Position numbers and translations under genes: made by a program. From Polytrichum commune (taxonomy: Eukaryota > Streptophyta > Polytrichopsida > Polytrichales > Polytrichaceae), in NCBI GenBank assembly GCA_950295325.1, contig OX485803.1, positions 23,438,001-23,502,000 on the forward strand: a stretch of DNA of 64,000 nucleotides, given 5' to 3'. Numbering within the stretch: the first letter of the stretch is position 1; every line of letters begins with the position of its first letter. Of this stretch, positions 21,926 through 34,548 are shown piece after piece. The notes below the pieces were generated by a model. It saw only the letters and a list, made by a program, of their open reading frames with translations, was not told the DNA's origin and did not search any database.

Positions 21926-23700
21926 ACTTGGCAATCACCAACACAACAAAAACACATCTTATACTAATACGGAAACGCAACTTCCTACCAAAGCCACGAT
22001 GGGCTTCCTTTCACATGTTACTGGTTACTAAAGTGTCTATTCTCGAAAGAGGAGAGTAGTCTTGCACCAATGTCCCTTTGCCCAGTGGGCAATGGTTCAT
22101 TGTCAAGTCGAACAGACACTCTATTCACGCCGGCCTCAACAGAGGACCGGAGTTTCTATCTATCTGAGTGGGTTTAAGAATGCATACCTTGGCCGCGATC
22201 CCTCTAATCCTAACTTGAAAGCTAGAATTAAATGGCTTACTTTAGTGTTTTCTATTTAGTTGAAGCTTAATGTAGGCAGAGCCACTACCTCTTTGTCTTG
22301 CTCCTAATCCTCAAAATTTGTTCCAAGTGCTTCCCTTCAATGAACGCTCCCAGTTTCTACTCCAGTTCCCAAGAATTTATCTTAACTCCTTTTCTATAGC
22401 TAACTTAGTTGTACAACTTAGGTTATTCAATGATCAAAACATCACTTATATACACTATAATTTTGGCTTCACCATAATTAATTCACTAAAACATGTCATT
22501 AGCTTCCAAGAGATCTAAAGTCCATTCCAACCGGATAAGAATTGCAAAAGTTATGAGGCTTGGAAACACAATGCCCATTCAACCAATCCTTCCACCTTAA
22601 CCTATTTAACCTCTAACTTCAAGAAACCATAACTAATTCATTATTACTATGATTAGGGCTTGCCATACATATTTGAAAAACTAATAGAGAGATCTATTAG
22701 AGAAAAATGTGAGCTTAGAAAGGTAAACCAAGATGGATCCAACAACCTCACTCTAACGCAAGCAGTAATCTAGAAGTCTAGACTACCTTCAACTTGAGAC
22801 AAATAAACTTCTTTAACTTATATGTCATTCAATTCCATCATGAAATACAAATCTAAAAAAACTTGGAGTTTTTTTATAAAAAAATATCAACTAGTTTTGC
22901 GCATCCACCTGAATATGACAATATTGATTTTACACACCTATGCAGTAGCAGTGCGTAAATTATATATCAAATATTTGGAAATTCATATCCAATTCATTGC
23001 TTAATCAAATCACACGTTCTATATAGCTTTAAAAAGTCAAATAAGAGTTCTACTTGGAAAAATATAATATTTCAAATTTAAAAGTTTTTATTAGGCCAAC
23101 AAGTTTGATCCAACAGTTGTTGCTTGAATGAACCTCCTACATTGTACTCCTACTTCGGAAATTCATAACTCTTTGCTTCTTCAATCAAATAAAAAATAAA
23201 AAATGGCTATGAATAGCTACAAAAGAGCTCCTGTCAACCCTAAACCCCCACCCTTATGCGTTCGTAGTCCAGGTGAGAGCCTAAGGCTCACATGTGATTG
23301 CTTGACCTCACTTAGTCATATGTATTAACCCCCAATGCCACCACAATGCTAATATCACAGTCCCCACCTCCATTCAAACAACACAAGGCTCAAGTATTGA
23401 GAAACACTCTTTACCCTTGTGCTCATTACAAACACAATCATTCGTTGAGTCTTTACCACACCACACTAAATTCCTAGCCCTCACCCATAAAACCCTCCTA
23501 AGTCTAAATTACACCAATGCCAAATTAATGTGCACTCTCCTTCCGAACAATGTAGGGGTAGTGGAGGGTTAATGCCCCTGTTATTACAACCCATCCAACA
23601 TTTACAAACACTTTAGTAGCTACATAAGTTCTTGAGTCTTCCCATTACACCATTGGAACCCTAAGCTTAATGGGCCAACCCTTGTCCTTCCACTAACTAG
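21926..23700. other. No gene recognised
   Basis: AT-rich to balanced sequence. Short frames without motifs; no clear repeat boundaries. Confidence 0.45.
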
Positions 23701-24650
23701 GCAGTTGTGGGTTGTTTTCACATTACATCTCAGCTGCCACAACACTGCTGGACTCGGCAGTTGAGCCCCTAGTCCAGGACCGATGAAACCATTCGGCCAG
23801 CTGCCTTGCAGCTCTCGCCATTCGCCACCTCACTTCCCCCAGTGAGGCTGGGATTGCTCGTTCACACGTTGGTGCCGCTCCCAGCCTGTAGCACACCACC
23901 TCCTCCCTGCTCCCTGATTTCGGAGTCCTCACACCGAACCCCGAACGGTTTTTTCCCAACACTCACAAATCCGTTCCTCGCAGCCACAACTTGACTCTCA
24001 GCGCAATGCTGGAAGCCTACGGCTGCCACCTTCGCATCACTGCTTGCTTTGAAATTTGGCAATTCATCCCCGAGCTCGCACCGGGATTTCAGAGGGTTTC
24101 GCTTGCTCTACTTCCCGGTCTGAACCGCTGCCCCTCTTTCATGCTTTTCCTCGAATTCTCAATACCAGATTCTCATGAAGGTCAGACATCACCTTGACAC
24201 CCATCTAAGATGGAAGCTTGATCAACCCCAGACCAGATTCGAATCCGCTGCTAGGGCCCCTCCGACGCTAATTTCGATTCCCGAAGTCAAAACTCCTTCC
24301 TGTTGGCCGCCTCCTCGTATTCCTCAAGACTGAGGACAGCTGCAAACTCATTTGATGCACGGCCAACCCCAGCCATGCGCATGCTTACCCTCGGCCTCAG
24401 CTACCCTCAATGCGGCCCAGATTAGCTCTGTTTCTTTCCTTTCAACTCCCCCTTCGCTCGGTGCCTCAAACTTCCCAGTCCGCAGCTCTCTGCCCCGACC
24501 TCCGTCTCTCTTCCTCTAGCCTGCCGCAATTCTCCACCCAGGTCCTTCCCTGGATCTCCCTCGTCTCCTCCTGGAGCTCACCTTGCGAAGAAACTCCTGC
24601 CATACTGTCTCTCCTCCTCATGCTCGGCTTACGGCCTATCCTCTAAAACC
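23700..24650. other. GC-rich, pyrimidine-rich island of unknown nature
   Basis: About 950 bp markedly richer in C and G than its surroundings, with several open frames of 60-80 codons on both strands, none showing a motif. CCTCC and CTCCC words are frequent on the plus strand. It could be the decayed LTR or internal part of a retroelement, or a relic exon/CpG-rich region. I cannot assign a function. Confidence 0.35.
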
Positions 24651-25020
24651 CCGGGGGTCCCCTTAAATGGACAGGGGTGTAGCCTAACTCAAATCCTAAA
24701 ACCCTGAGTTGCAACCTCTAGTCCTAAAGTACTCCTACTCCTTCCCCCGTAACACAAGTTTTGGAAGTTATCATTCTAACCCTACGCTTACTCAAATCCA
24801 CTCTTAATCTTAACAATAACCTACCTTAACAAGCATCACTCTTTTTATGTTTTTGTAAAATAATAATAAATCCAAACTAGGACCTTAATCAATACTAACT
24901 TAAAACACATGTGGGCACATGCTTTTGGGCTCATAGTGCTGCAATAAAGGAAGAACGTGAAGGTCATCAACAAGTACAAACACCAAACACTTGACCATTC
25001 CACGATACATGCTGACTATT

Positions 25021-25213
25021 AGAGTTATCCATTAATTCAACTGGAGTTTTAGTAGGGAGTTGGTTGTTTTCGATGCATAACTTTCCATGCTCGGTAAGTT
25101 TTGGGTGCATGCTTGGAGTCAATGTGGAGGTTTGAACGAAGGACATTCCATATTGGTTCATTGGGTACCGGGAAGAGTTGCACCAAACTCCGGTTGAATT
25201 AATGGATAACTCT
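25021..25213. repeat. Foldback: 28-bp inverted repeat around a 137-bp loop
   Basis: AGAGTTATCCATTAATTCAA continues to CTGGAGTT at 25021-25048. It is the complement of 25186-25213 except for one mismatch. Such a foldback could be a MITE core or a small hairpin RNA precursor. No TIR family or target duplication is evident. Confidence 0.6.
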
Positions 25214-26282
25214 ATTGTCTCTTGAATTACACAAGGCCACTTATCCCTAGACTCCGGTAACTTGACTTCTCATCTTACTCTGAGGGCTAAGTTTCATTTA
25301 CATTGGCCCTTGTCTCTTGCATTTGTTGATTCTAGCCATAAACTTTTGGTAGATGTAAAGTCATATTATCCATACAACAATTTTGTGCCTATCATATGAA
25401 CCTTTGCGGATTATCATAATTTGAAGTTCATTGTAATAAGAGTAGAAACTATCAATATGTGAATTATTGGTGAGGTTATTGAAGTAAATAATCACATGAA
25501 GTGCATTTAAATTGAACTAAAGGATTAATGAACCATGGCATAGGCAGGTATAATAAATTACTACGGCCTATGGTTCCAGAGACTTACATGGTGTTGTCTT
25601 TCAATCGGTCTAGGTAAGGACAATGATCCCACAACATCATTAAAATAAATAAATCAATCAAATAAACATTGAAGACATGTGGGGTTGCTCTACCGTATTT
25701 CCCGAAACATTAAAATATCAATTAATTAAGGAAAGACTACTGCTCAAATTGGGGTGCCCTCAGCCTTGATGAAATGTGGATTCTTGGTTACTCACAAAGA
25801 TTATTGTTGAGTTGTGACTCCCTGCATCAAGAAAACCCATGATATAGTGAGTCGGGACCACTACACTATGGTTGGTTGTAAGGGAAAGACCATGCAATTG
25901 CATGCCCGCACTGAATGATCTTAATAATCCCCTCAATCTTTTAAATTCATATAAATTTAAATCAAATAAAGGTCTTACCTAGGTTTGGTACTCCAAATTC
26001 ATTCTAAAGTTTTGACCTATCAATTAACCTAATTGTGACACCTAAAATTCAATCAGACATTTATTTTGTCTTTTGTGTGTGGTTTTGTTAATCGGAACCC
26101 AATCCAAAAACCTATCTATAAGCTAGGATATGATAACCTTGAGAATTTGTATCATGATAGGATTGAAGAAACTATCCTCATACCGTTTGCATTGGTCCAA
26201 AAATTTACTATGAAGAACACCGGAAATTACTAGGGCAATGACAAGAAAACAATATGAAGCAATAGTTAGGTGCTTGCATTGG
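25214..26282. other. No gene recognised
   Basis: AT-rich sequence downstream of the receptor kinase stop codon. I see no coding region; the part next to 26283 begins the duplicated block shared with 61505-62980. Confidence 0.45.
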
Positions 26283-27755
26283 AATATTACCTTGCACACG
26301 TGACCACTACTAGTTGGTTGTCCGACCAAGACCAAACTTTGGCTCATTTTAGATACCAATTCACAATAATAATAACTTGCAATTGGACTCCACTAAAGAG
26401 TGAGTTACCAACATCATATGTGTTCGGTTCATATTGGTTGCCCAAACTTTGGCCCATTTCATAGACCATCTCTAGGTCTCTTTCCAGATGGCATAGCCAA
26501 TAAAATGAGATCATAATATTTAGACATACTTGACTATGTTCCTTGATTGGATGGAAAATCAAGGCATGTTGGAAAGCAAGGAACTATCGTCTTCTTCCTC
26601 TGCCACTTTGACAACATGTGAACTAAGTGTCGTGGTATTTGATGTAGAAGAGGCAAACGATGCACTTACAGGTTCTGCAACCCCGCTTACACTTTCGGCC
26701 ACTATGCAAACATTTTCTACTTGTTTGCTATCTAGCAACATAGCTACTACACTAGACATTTTAGGACGGTTTGCGGGCATATTTTGTACGCAAACGAGTC
26801 CGATTTTTATCACTTGTACAATCTCTTCCATCATACTCTCCGACATCATGTTTGGATCCACGAGATGCCATAGCTCGTTTGATTGGTACATCTTCCATGC
26901 CTATACACAACAATTAAAAAATGATGCTTCAAAAATCAACAAATGTTGTAACTAATAAATGCTAAACATTGAATAAATTAAATATTTGAAACCTTAGAGA
27001 AACCATATCTAATGTCAATTCAATTGTCTAGTTCTTGACTACATGATTCTACAACCTAAAATCCACCAAATATATGAAGCTAGTACAATATGAAGAGTCT
27101 CTCACACCTTTTACCAACATCAAATCCCACGAACTCGTGTCCAAGGTACAACAGTGTTGGACATGACCATTCCAATGATATATTTTGTTTCATTTTAAAT
27201 TCAAGTATATTTGTGCACTCAAAAGCAATGTGTTTGGTAGTAAGATACTCTCACCTCACAAATTCCAACTATATTATATTCCTTCCCAAAAATAAAACAA
27301 GCATGTGTATATGTCTCATCATTTTCAAAGCCATTTTTTAGAGGAAAATGTAGAATTGTTTTAGCATAAAATTGGTTGTTAATTGAGAATAAGAGTATAT
27401 AAGGGTGCAAGCATGGTAAAGTGTACCAAATTAAGTGCTCCAGTATTTTAAAACTATAGTTTTTGGGTCAAATGCCTAAAAATAATAGCAAAATGTTGTT
27501 TAAATTGAATATTTTTTCAATGTTGACCTTTATTGTCATGTTCAATATTGAAACGTAGAATACTAAGATAAGATCTTCAAGACTTATCATGAAAGTGAAT
27601 GTTCATAAGCAAATAAATAAGAGTTTGTAAACAAGAGTAGAATTCTCACAAAAATAAAGCAAAAATAAAGTTGTAAACTATGAACATTGTTGGCTACATC
27701 AAAAAAAAATTAAATGGTTGAAGAAAATAGATTATTTTAAGATCAAAACCATGTG
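26283..27755. repeat. Duplicated block, copy 1 (receptor kinase 3' end)
   Basis: About 1.47 kb, carrying the last kinase exon, 3' flank and part of the preceding intron. It matches 61505-62980 in the same orientation. Similarity starts abruptly at ATTACCTTGCACACGTG and stops after GATCAAAACCA. This copy keeps the functional exon. Confidence 0.8.
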
Positions 27756-30700
27756 GACTTGGTCATAATCTCTTAGAGAGAGAAAATAACAATTGTGTCC
27801 ACAAATTTGAAAACAAATAGACTCCATTAAGCCGAAGTTGTTTGTAGAATCGTCCTCATGATTACACACATACACACACACATAAGTCACATACAAAATT
27901 TGCAGATACCCCATGTTATAAGAGACAAGGTAATTGATTCATACCCATTGTAGTAAAATTTGTTGGTCAGGAGTCTTCTCAAAATCCATATTCTTCCTTC
28001 CGCTTACGATCTCGAGAATCATAATGCCAAAACTATAGACATCAATTGCCGTTGAAATATGACCAAAGCTTGCATATTCCGGTGATAAATATCCTCTTTT
28101 ATGACAACAAAACAAGAAAAAATCCACATGATAGTCATTTGGAGCAATTTGGAGTGTCCACTTCAAGAATCAACATCTCTTTGTTCACCTTCCACGATAA
28201 AGTAAACACTAACATGTATTTGAAACTTAATTTTTTGGTAGAAGTGAATAATACAATATATTAGCAAAATATGTCATGTTTTTATGTGTCCTCGGTACTT
28301 GAAGTGTCTATGTTTGAACCAAACATTGCATATTTAATATATTTTAATACTTCCAAAAAGATTTGAATGCGTGAGCTGTAGATTTCAATAGAGAGTGAAG
28401 ATTGTAAGGTAGGAATTTAAACTTCATATTACAATGTGATTCCTTCATATTCTCATTTTGATCTCCCTTATTTGTATTCAACTAGTACCGTTGATCATAT
28501 ATCCACCAACTGATACTAGATAAATCAAGATACGTTAAAAGAAACATGTCATGAAATGAAAGTACTCCATACGAAGATGTACCTTGTTCCAATAATGGTA
28601 CCAGTGAAATGAGTTTGCCCTTCATCCAAATCTGGAAAAAGAAGTGCCACACCAAAATCGGCAATCTTTGGGTTCAAGTTCTTATCAAGAAGAATATTGG
28701 GTGCTTTGATATCCCGGTGAATGATTGGCGGTTGAACTTCTTCATGAAGGTAGGCAAGTCCTCGAGCAATGCCTAATATGATGTTCAAACGTGTAGTCCA
28801 TTCCAATTCAAGGTTATCCCCACTAGCATCTGCACCACAAACAATTTTGAGCCTTAATTTGAAACATGAAGAACGGTATGTTCTACATATGAATATTAGA
28901 ATCACTTTTCTCCTTAAAGAAAAAAAAAATTGGGCATATTTGGCCATGCTACTACCAACCTTACATGGGGAGGACTCTCTGAATTTTCTACATTTTCTAC
29001 AAAAATATTATATAATTTGATAAGTATCAAAGAAACATTCGTTGTTTCATGCAAAACATGATATTAAGTAGTTTCTTTACACATCTCACTACGCTCCCTA
29101 TATCATCATTCAATATGAATTGCATTGTTCAAGCCTATGTCATAGTTTGTACAAGCCATCATTGAAATAAATGTCTAATTCTACTTCATCGATGTGATTA
29201 GAACCAGAAAGAAGAATAAAAATAGAGTCACACGTGACAATGAGTTAAGATTTAAAAGCCATGTTATGTAATCCATGTCAAATATACATAAACTCAATGC
29301 TCCTTATTTATTTGTTTATGTATGGTCCTATATAAAGAATCCAATTATTTATGTCTGTTTCGAATGTAGTCGGGGTCAATCATGATGTTTTAAACAAAAA
29401 CAAGCATCAAATGCTCAAAGACATATGTGTACAACATGTCAAGGCCCATTAGAAGACTCTTGGTCTTTCATAAGTTAAAGGTAGCAATTGAAACAAAGAG
29501 TGAAGAATACCCCATAGTGCTTGTGCAAGATTCTTGTTCTCCACATATTCGTATACCAAGATTCGTTGATCACCGCTTAAACAACAACCCTTTAGTTTGA
29601 TCAAGTTGCGATGCCTCACACCCGAGATGATCACAACTTCATTCAAAAAATCTGAGAGCACCAACTTTGACACTTTCAATTGCTTCACAGCTACATGTGT
29701 GTTGTCCACTAGTGTTCCCTACAAAAACCATTCAAAAAGTTATGAATAGTAAATGTCATAATTGTAAATATCAAACAAACTCTACTTAGTATTATCATGC
29801 CACAAGACAAAACACACACCACAATTGGAAGACAACAAACCATTCCTAGATCCAATAATTCCCCACACGATCTCCCTCAAAAACCCCCCACTTTGTTCTG
29901 TGTACCTTATACACCACACCAAATCCACCTTCTCCAAGCTTGTTGTCAGGATGAAAGTCACGAGTTGCAATTCTTAACTCATTATAAGAATATATTCTTG
30001 GCTTAACTTCTTGCTTTGCCAATTCTGTAGTCACATCACCATTTGTTCATGTTAAAGATGGTCTTAAATGATGTACAATACATATTCATATTAAGCATAT
30101 CATTTCGCTAACAAATCCTTATATTTGTGAATATAATGCTAAGTCTATTTTTATCAAGTTTCATTCAAATTCAATGCAAACATTCACAAACAAATAGCAA
30201 GTAGGACCATATTCAAACTGCAAGATAATGTTTCCCTAGTTTGATTACCACAATGGCTATGTTCAACATAAGCAATGAAAGAAGTAGGATCCCGTTAAGT
30301 GCAAAACTCACCTTGTTCGATTTCGCGATATGACATGTTCTTCATGTATAATCTTCTAATGATCACGGCAAAAATAACAATAACAACAAAAGAAATGCTT
30401 GCTACTGTAGATAGTGTAATCTCCAAAGATTTCCTTCCTTTGACAACTGCGAAGAAAATTTGAAAGAAGCTCTGCATTATTAGGTATACATTACAAACAT
30501 GATTGTAACGTTTAACATTATAACATTTCACAACAATAAAGGTGTCAAACTTGCCTTGATTGAGTTGTATGAAACAAATCCATAATTTTTAGACTAGCTT
30601 TTCTCTATAAATTTGCATAATTTTGTGAATGATGGCTTTCGAGAATCCATCACACAACGACCATGTCTCCAAGACTGCGAGAGATAAATATATATTACCT

Positions 30701-33700
30701 GGATCAAGGGTACGTAATGGAGAAGTACTATTAAAGCGACAAACATTTGATTTAAGATCTGAATCGATTTTGTTGCAATATGGATTGCCTCCTAACCTGG
30801 AAACAAAACACGTAGTAATATTGACTCAAAAACATCTCCTATGATTTCCATATTACAACACCAAACCAATTAAAGAATCCAATCCTTTTTTAGGGTTCCA
30901 CCCACTAAACAATGTCCTTAAAATCTCTACAAAATACCATTCTAAGGGTCGTCAAATATTGCATCATTATAGAGTACAGGTGCTTAGAGGTATGGATGGG
31001 GAGAGCCTGGAAGAAATCAACATGTAACTGGTTGGAATTGGAAACATTAAAACCTTGACCGATTTTGTCTAAAAGCTCCTCATTCACTTGTTGCCACCTC
31101 AATGTAGAGGTTGACACTTTTTAATGAACATATTCAAAGAAAATGCATCACCAATTGATTCCCTCAGTTAGGTTGATTTGATCCCTAAGCGTCCAAATGT
31201 TATGGATGACTAAGGGGACCAATACCTTGTGCCTTGGTAAAGAATGGACTCCCAAGGCAAAAAAGAATAGTAAATGACTCTTGGGATGCTACAATTTGAA
31301 TTATGATATCACTTCATTTTCACATGGGCTCAAATCCACTCAAAATCTTAAAATGAGTTTTTATGAGACTTCAAGAAATTGTGCTCTAGTGCATTGGTGA
31401 ACACATTGAAAAAATACAAAACAAACTAGCTGACACCTACCTCTTTCAAGGGCAAGCCTCTAGATCCCTATATGGTTGATTATTCATTTTTGGATGGTTT
31501 TGGTTTTATGTGTATCACCAAAACTTCTATAGAAGAATCAACAGGACCACAAAATTGGTCTCTAGTATATTTATGTATTTATTTCATCCCAAAGTGAATA
31601 TTGTGAATGACGCAAACAAGCCAACATGCCTTGATCCTCCTATGGTAGGGAGGACCATTGCAATGAAGATGAGCACCATGAATTATAAGCTCAAAAGGTC
31701 ACCCATTTTAGTAGTGCAATATACATATAATTTTTTCTGTGGCCAACAATATTCCTCACTAATTACATAAATGACCTTACAATCATTGGGTGGCAACCAT
31801 GGAAGGTGGGCATGGGACACTTATTTCTACATGATAATTCATAGAAGCCACATCAATTAACATAGTACATCAATTCTCATGCCGTACTCGACCATATAAA
31901 TCTATAATGTAGATTCCATCGTTAGTAGATAAACTCATAGTTAAATTAATCACTTAAGCAGGTCACGAATGTTGGGATAAGCTCCAATCACTCCAACTAT
32001 TGCTCTATTGTGAAACAATCTTCATGCTACAATAAGTCATAGCATTACACAACTCCTTGATTGTGTTTTGTGGGACCATGTATAGGATGAGCACAATCCT
32101 CCTTTGATTTTGAGCTTCCCATTTATGGGGAGCACTCATGTTGTGTATTGTGATTTTTTTAACAAACAAATATTAATTATCAAAGGTTTCTAGATGCAAC
32201 CTCTTTCCTTGGAAATGAACCATCATCTAGTTGCCATGACATTATTAAACAATGTGCGTTCGTTCATTCGGGCCCCAAGAATATAATCATGAAATATCAT
32301 AACTAGTGCATATTTAGTCTACTAATACAAGATCCCTCCACATTTAACACGTTTTAATTCATGAACTCGTCAATGGATTACAAGCACCTAAGTGGGCGGG
32401 ATCGTGTGCACTTACCAAAGCCCTAGATTGACCGTCACAATATCAGACTCTGACAATGGGCCTCCCTTTGCATAATTGACTGTAGAGATATCATTTCCAA
32501 CTAAAGATAGAGTTGACAAGGAAAAGTTATGGGTGGAGATGACCGGAAGAGTCAATGAAGTGAAACGGTTGTTATCAAACCACCTGCATGAATGAAGAGG
32601 AAAAAAATTCGTTTGAACCTTGTCAAGGAAAAATTAATTTTCACATATATATGAAAGCATTCAATCTTTTAATGCTTTAAGTACTATGTAAGTTGCCTTC
32701 ACATAAGGGGCATTCAAGATTACATTAGCAACCATAACAAAATATATGAAGCGAAATTGTTTGACAATATCAACCATGTTTCAAGGCTCAAGCATACCAC
32801 ACGAATACCACTTGGTTTAGGGCATGCTCCCTTACATCTCTTCCAAATTTTGGATATATAAAAGTTGTTGTGGAAATTCTCCTCCCAGTGAATTGTTATT
32901 CATATGGCTAGCCCCACATTGCACACACAATGGTTAATGCAACCTCTACTCTCAATATTACTTGGAGGATGGTGTATCAAGCGTGGAAAATGAGACATTA
33001 AGACAAAACGAGTTATTGTAAATGAAACTTTGAAAGATAAGAAATTCAAGTTGGTACTTTGTTGGTCTTACAGATAAATCAAATTCGGGAGGCTGGAGTT
33101 AGTGGAGATGGTAAAATTGCTGAACAAATTGTTGGAGAGATCTATAGTTGTGTAGTTTATAACGTCGGTGAATATGCTGGTCATATTAGTGAAGAAGTTG
33201 TGACTAAGATTTCTGAAACCCACAACATTTAAATGAAACAATTGGTAAATCATGATCATCCACCTTGGAAGAATATGGTAACTAGAAAAAGCTTCTTTTT
33301 GCATCACCAAACAAAACAACGAGATCCACATATTTTGAACTATTGTTTCACTCCCTCATAGGCTTTCAGTTTGTTCCTTCAAAACAATTGGTCCTATGTT
33401 CAACGCACAAGTTTAAATTTGGATGTTGGACAACATTATTAAGCTATAATAATGATATATTTTCTTTGAGGAACTTACAGAGTCGCGTGGTAATATTTTG
33501 AGTCCAATCCATTGAAGGCACTAAAATTCACTGTTCCATTTAGTTTGTTGTTGCTTAAATATCTGCAAAACACAAAACATGTGATAGAGTTGATTATTTT
33601 GAGACATGTATGAACATCTGATTGGCTATGCATACTCTTAAATCTATGTGAATCTCTTTCAAGAGTCATGTTTTCCTCAGTCAAAGGTGGATGCTCACTT

Positions 33701-34506
33701 CTTCATACTATTGTTGTAATTGGAACTTGAATGTAAGAGTATTCCTAAAATCTGAATTGGCTAGGAGCTTACAAACTTGGAAGACTTTGGAAAGAGTCAT
33801 TCAATCCATTAAACTCCACTGATCCACTCAAGTCATTGTTGGATAAATCTCTGCAACAACATGCATTATTAAAAATTAGTTGGCGGAATAGGTTTCAAGT
33901 TGAACTTCTTCTGCACAAATGTTGGCATCCACTGGATTTCTCCGGAAACCGAGTAGTGTACTTAGATGATAGCACATTTATAGTCCTGTTGCGGGATTGG
34001 GCGTTAACCTAGATAAGAACACGTGGTTATTATAATTCTCATGGAAGCTGCTATGAGATTAAGCTGCCTAAGGTCGTGAATAGTGCTTGGATGAATGACC
34101 TTATGGAAAGAGGGAATTATCATAATAAAAGCGTACCTCTCATTCATCCAACATTAAAGCCATTGAATGTTATGCCACCCAGAGGTTACATTTTTTGGTT
34201 GATTTGAAACCATATTTAGTTTTAAAGACCTTGAATTAGAGTACTATACTCGAGGTTATTTGAGATCAATCAACAACAAACTTATAGGGGGTCAAGTTTT
34301 AATGTTCGATGGACGAGAGGCACACTTATATACAATAATTTCCTCTCTCCATGATCTTCCTAGCAATCAACTATCGTGCTTGTATTAAAGTGTCATGTTC
34401 AAGGTGTGCACCTTTGAAAGGTGGAAGTATTCTTCAAAGTCGTTCTATTTCTTGCGATCTCCATTTTAAAATCACTTATATAGAAGCACATCAACTTGAA
34501 GATGAA

Positions 34507-34548
<42 letters not shown>

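Noticed and set aside
24229-24250. GATTCGAATCC-like B box in the GC-rich island
   Set aside because: No A box at the right distance and no tRNA-like folding.
26344-26562. Conserved 72-codon minus-strand frame repeated at 61566-61781
   Set aside because: It lies in the 3' flank of the receptor kinase and is shared because the whole block is duplicated; the frame itself differs and lacks motifs.
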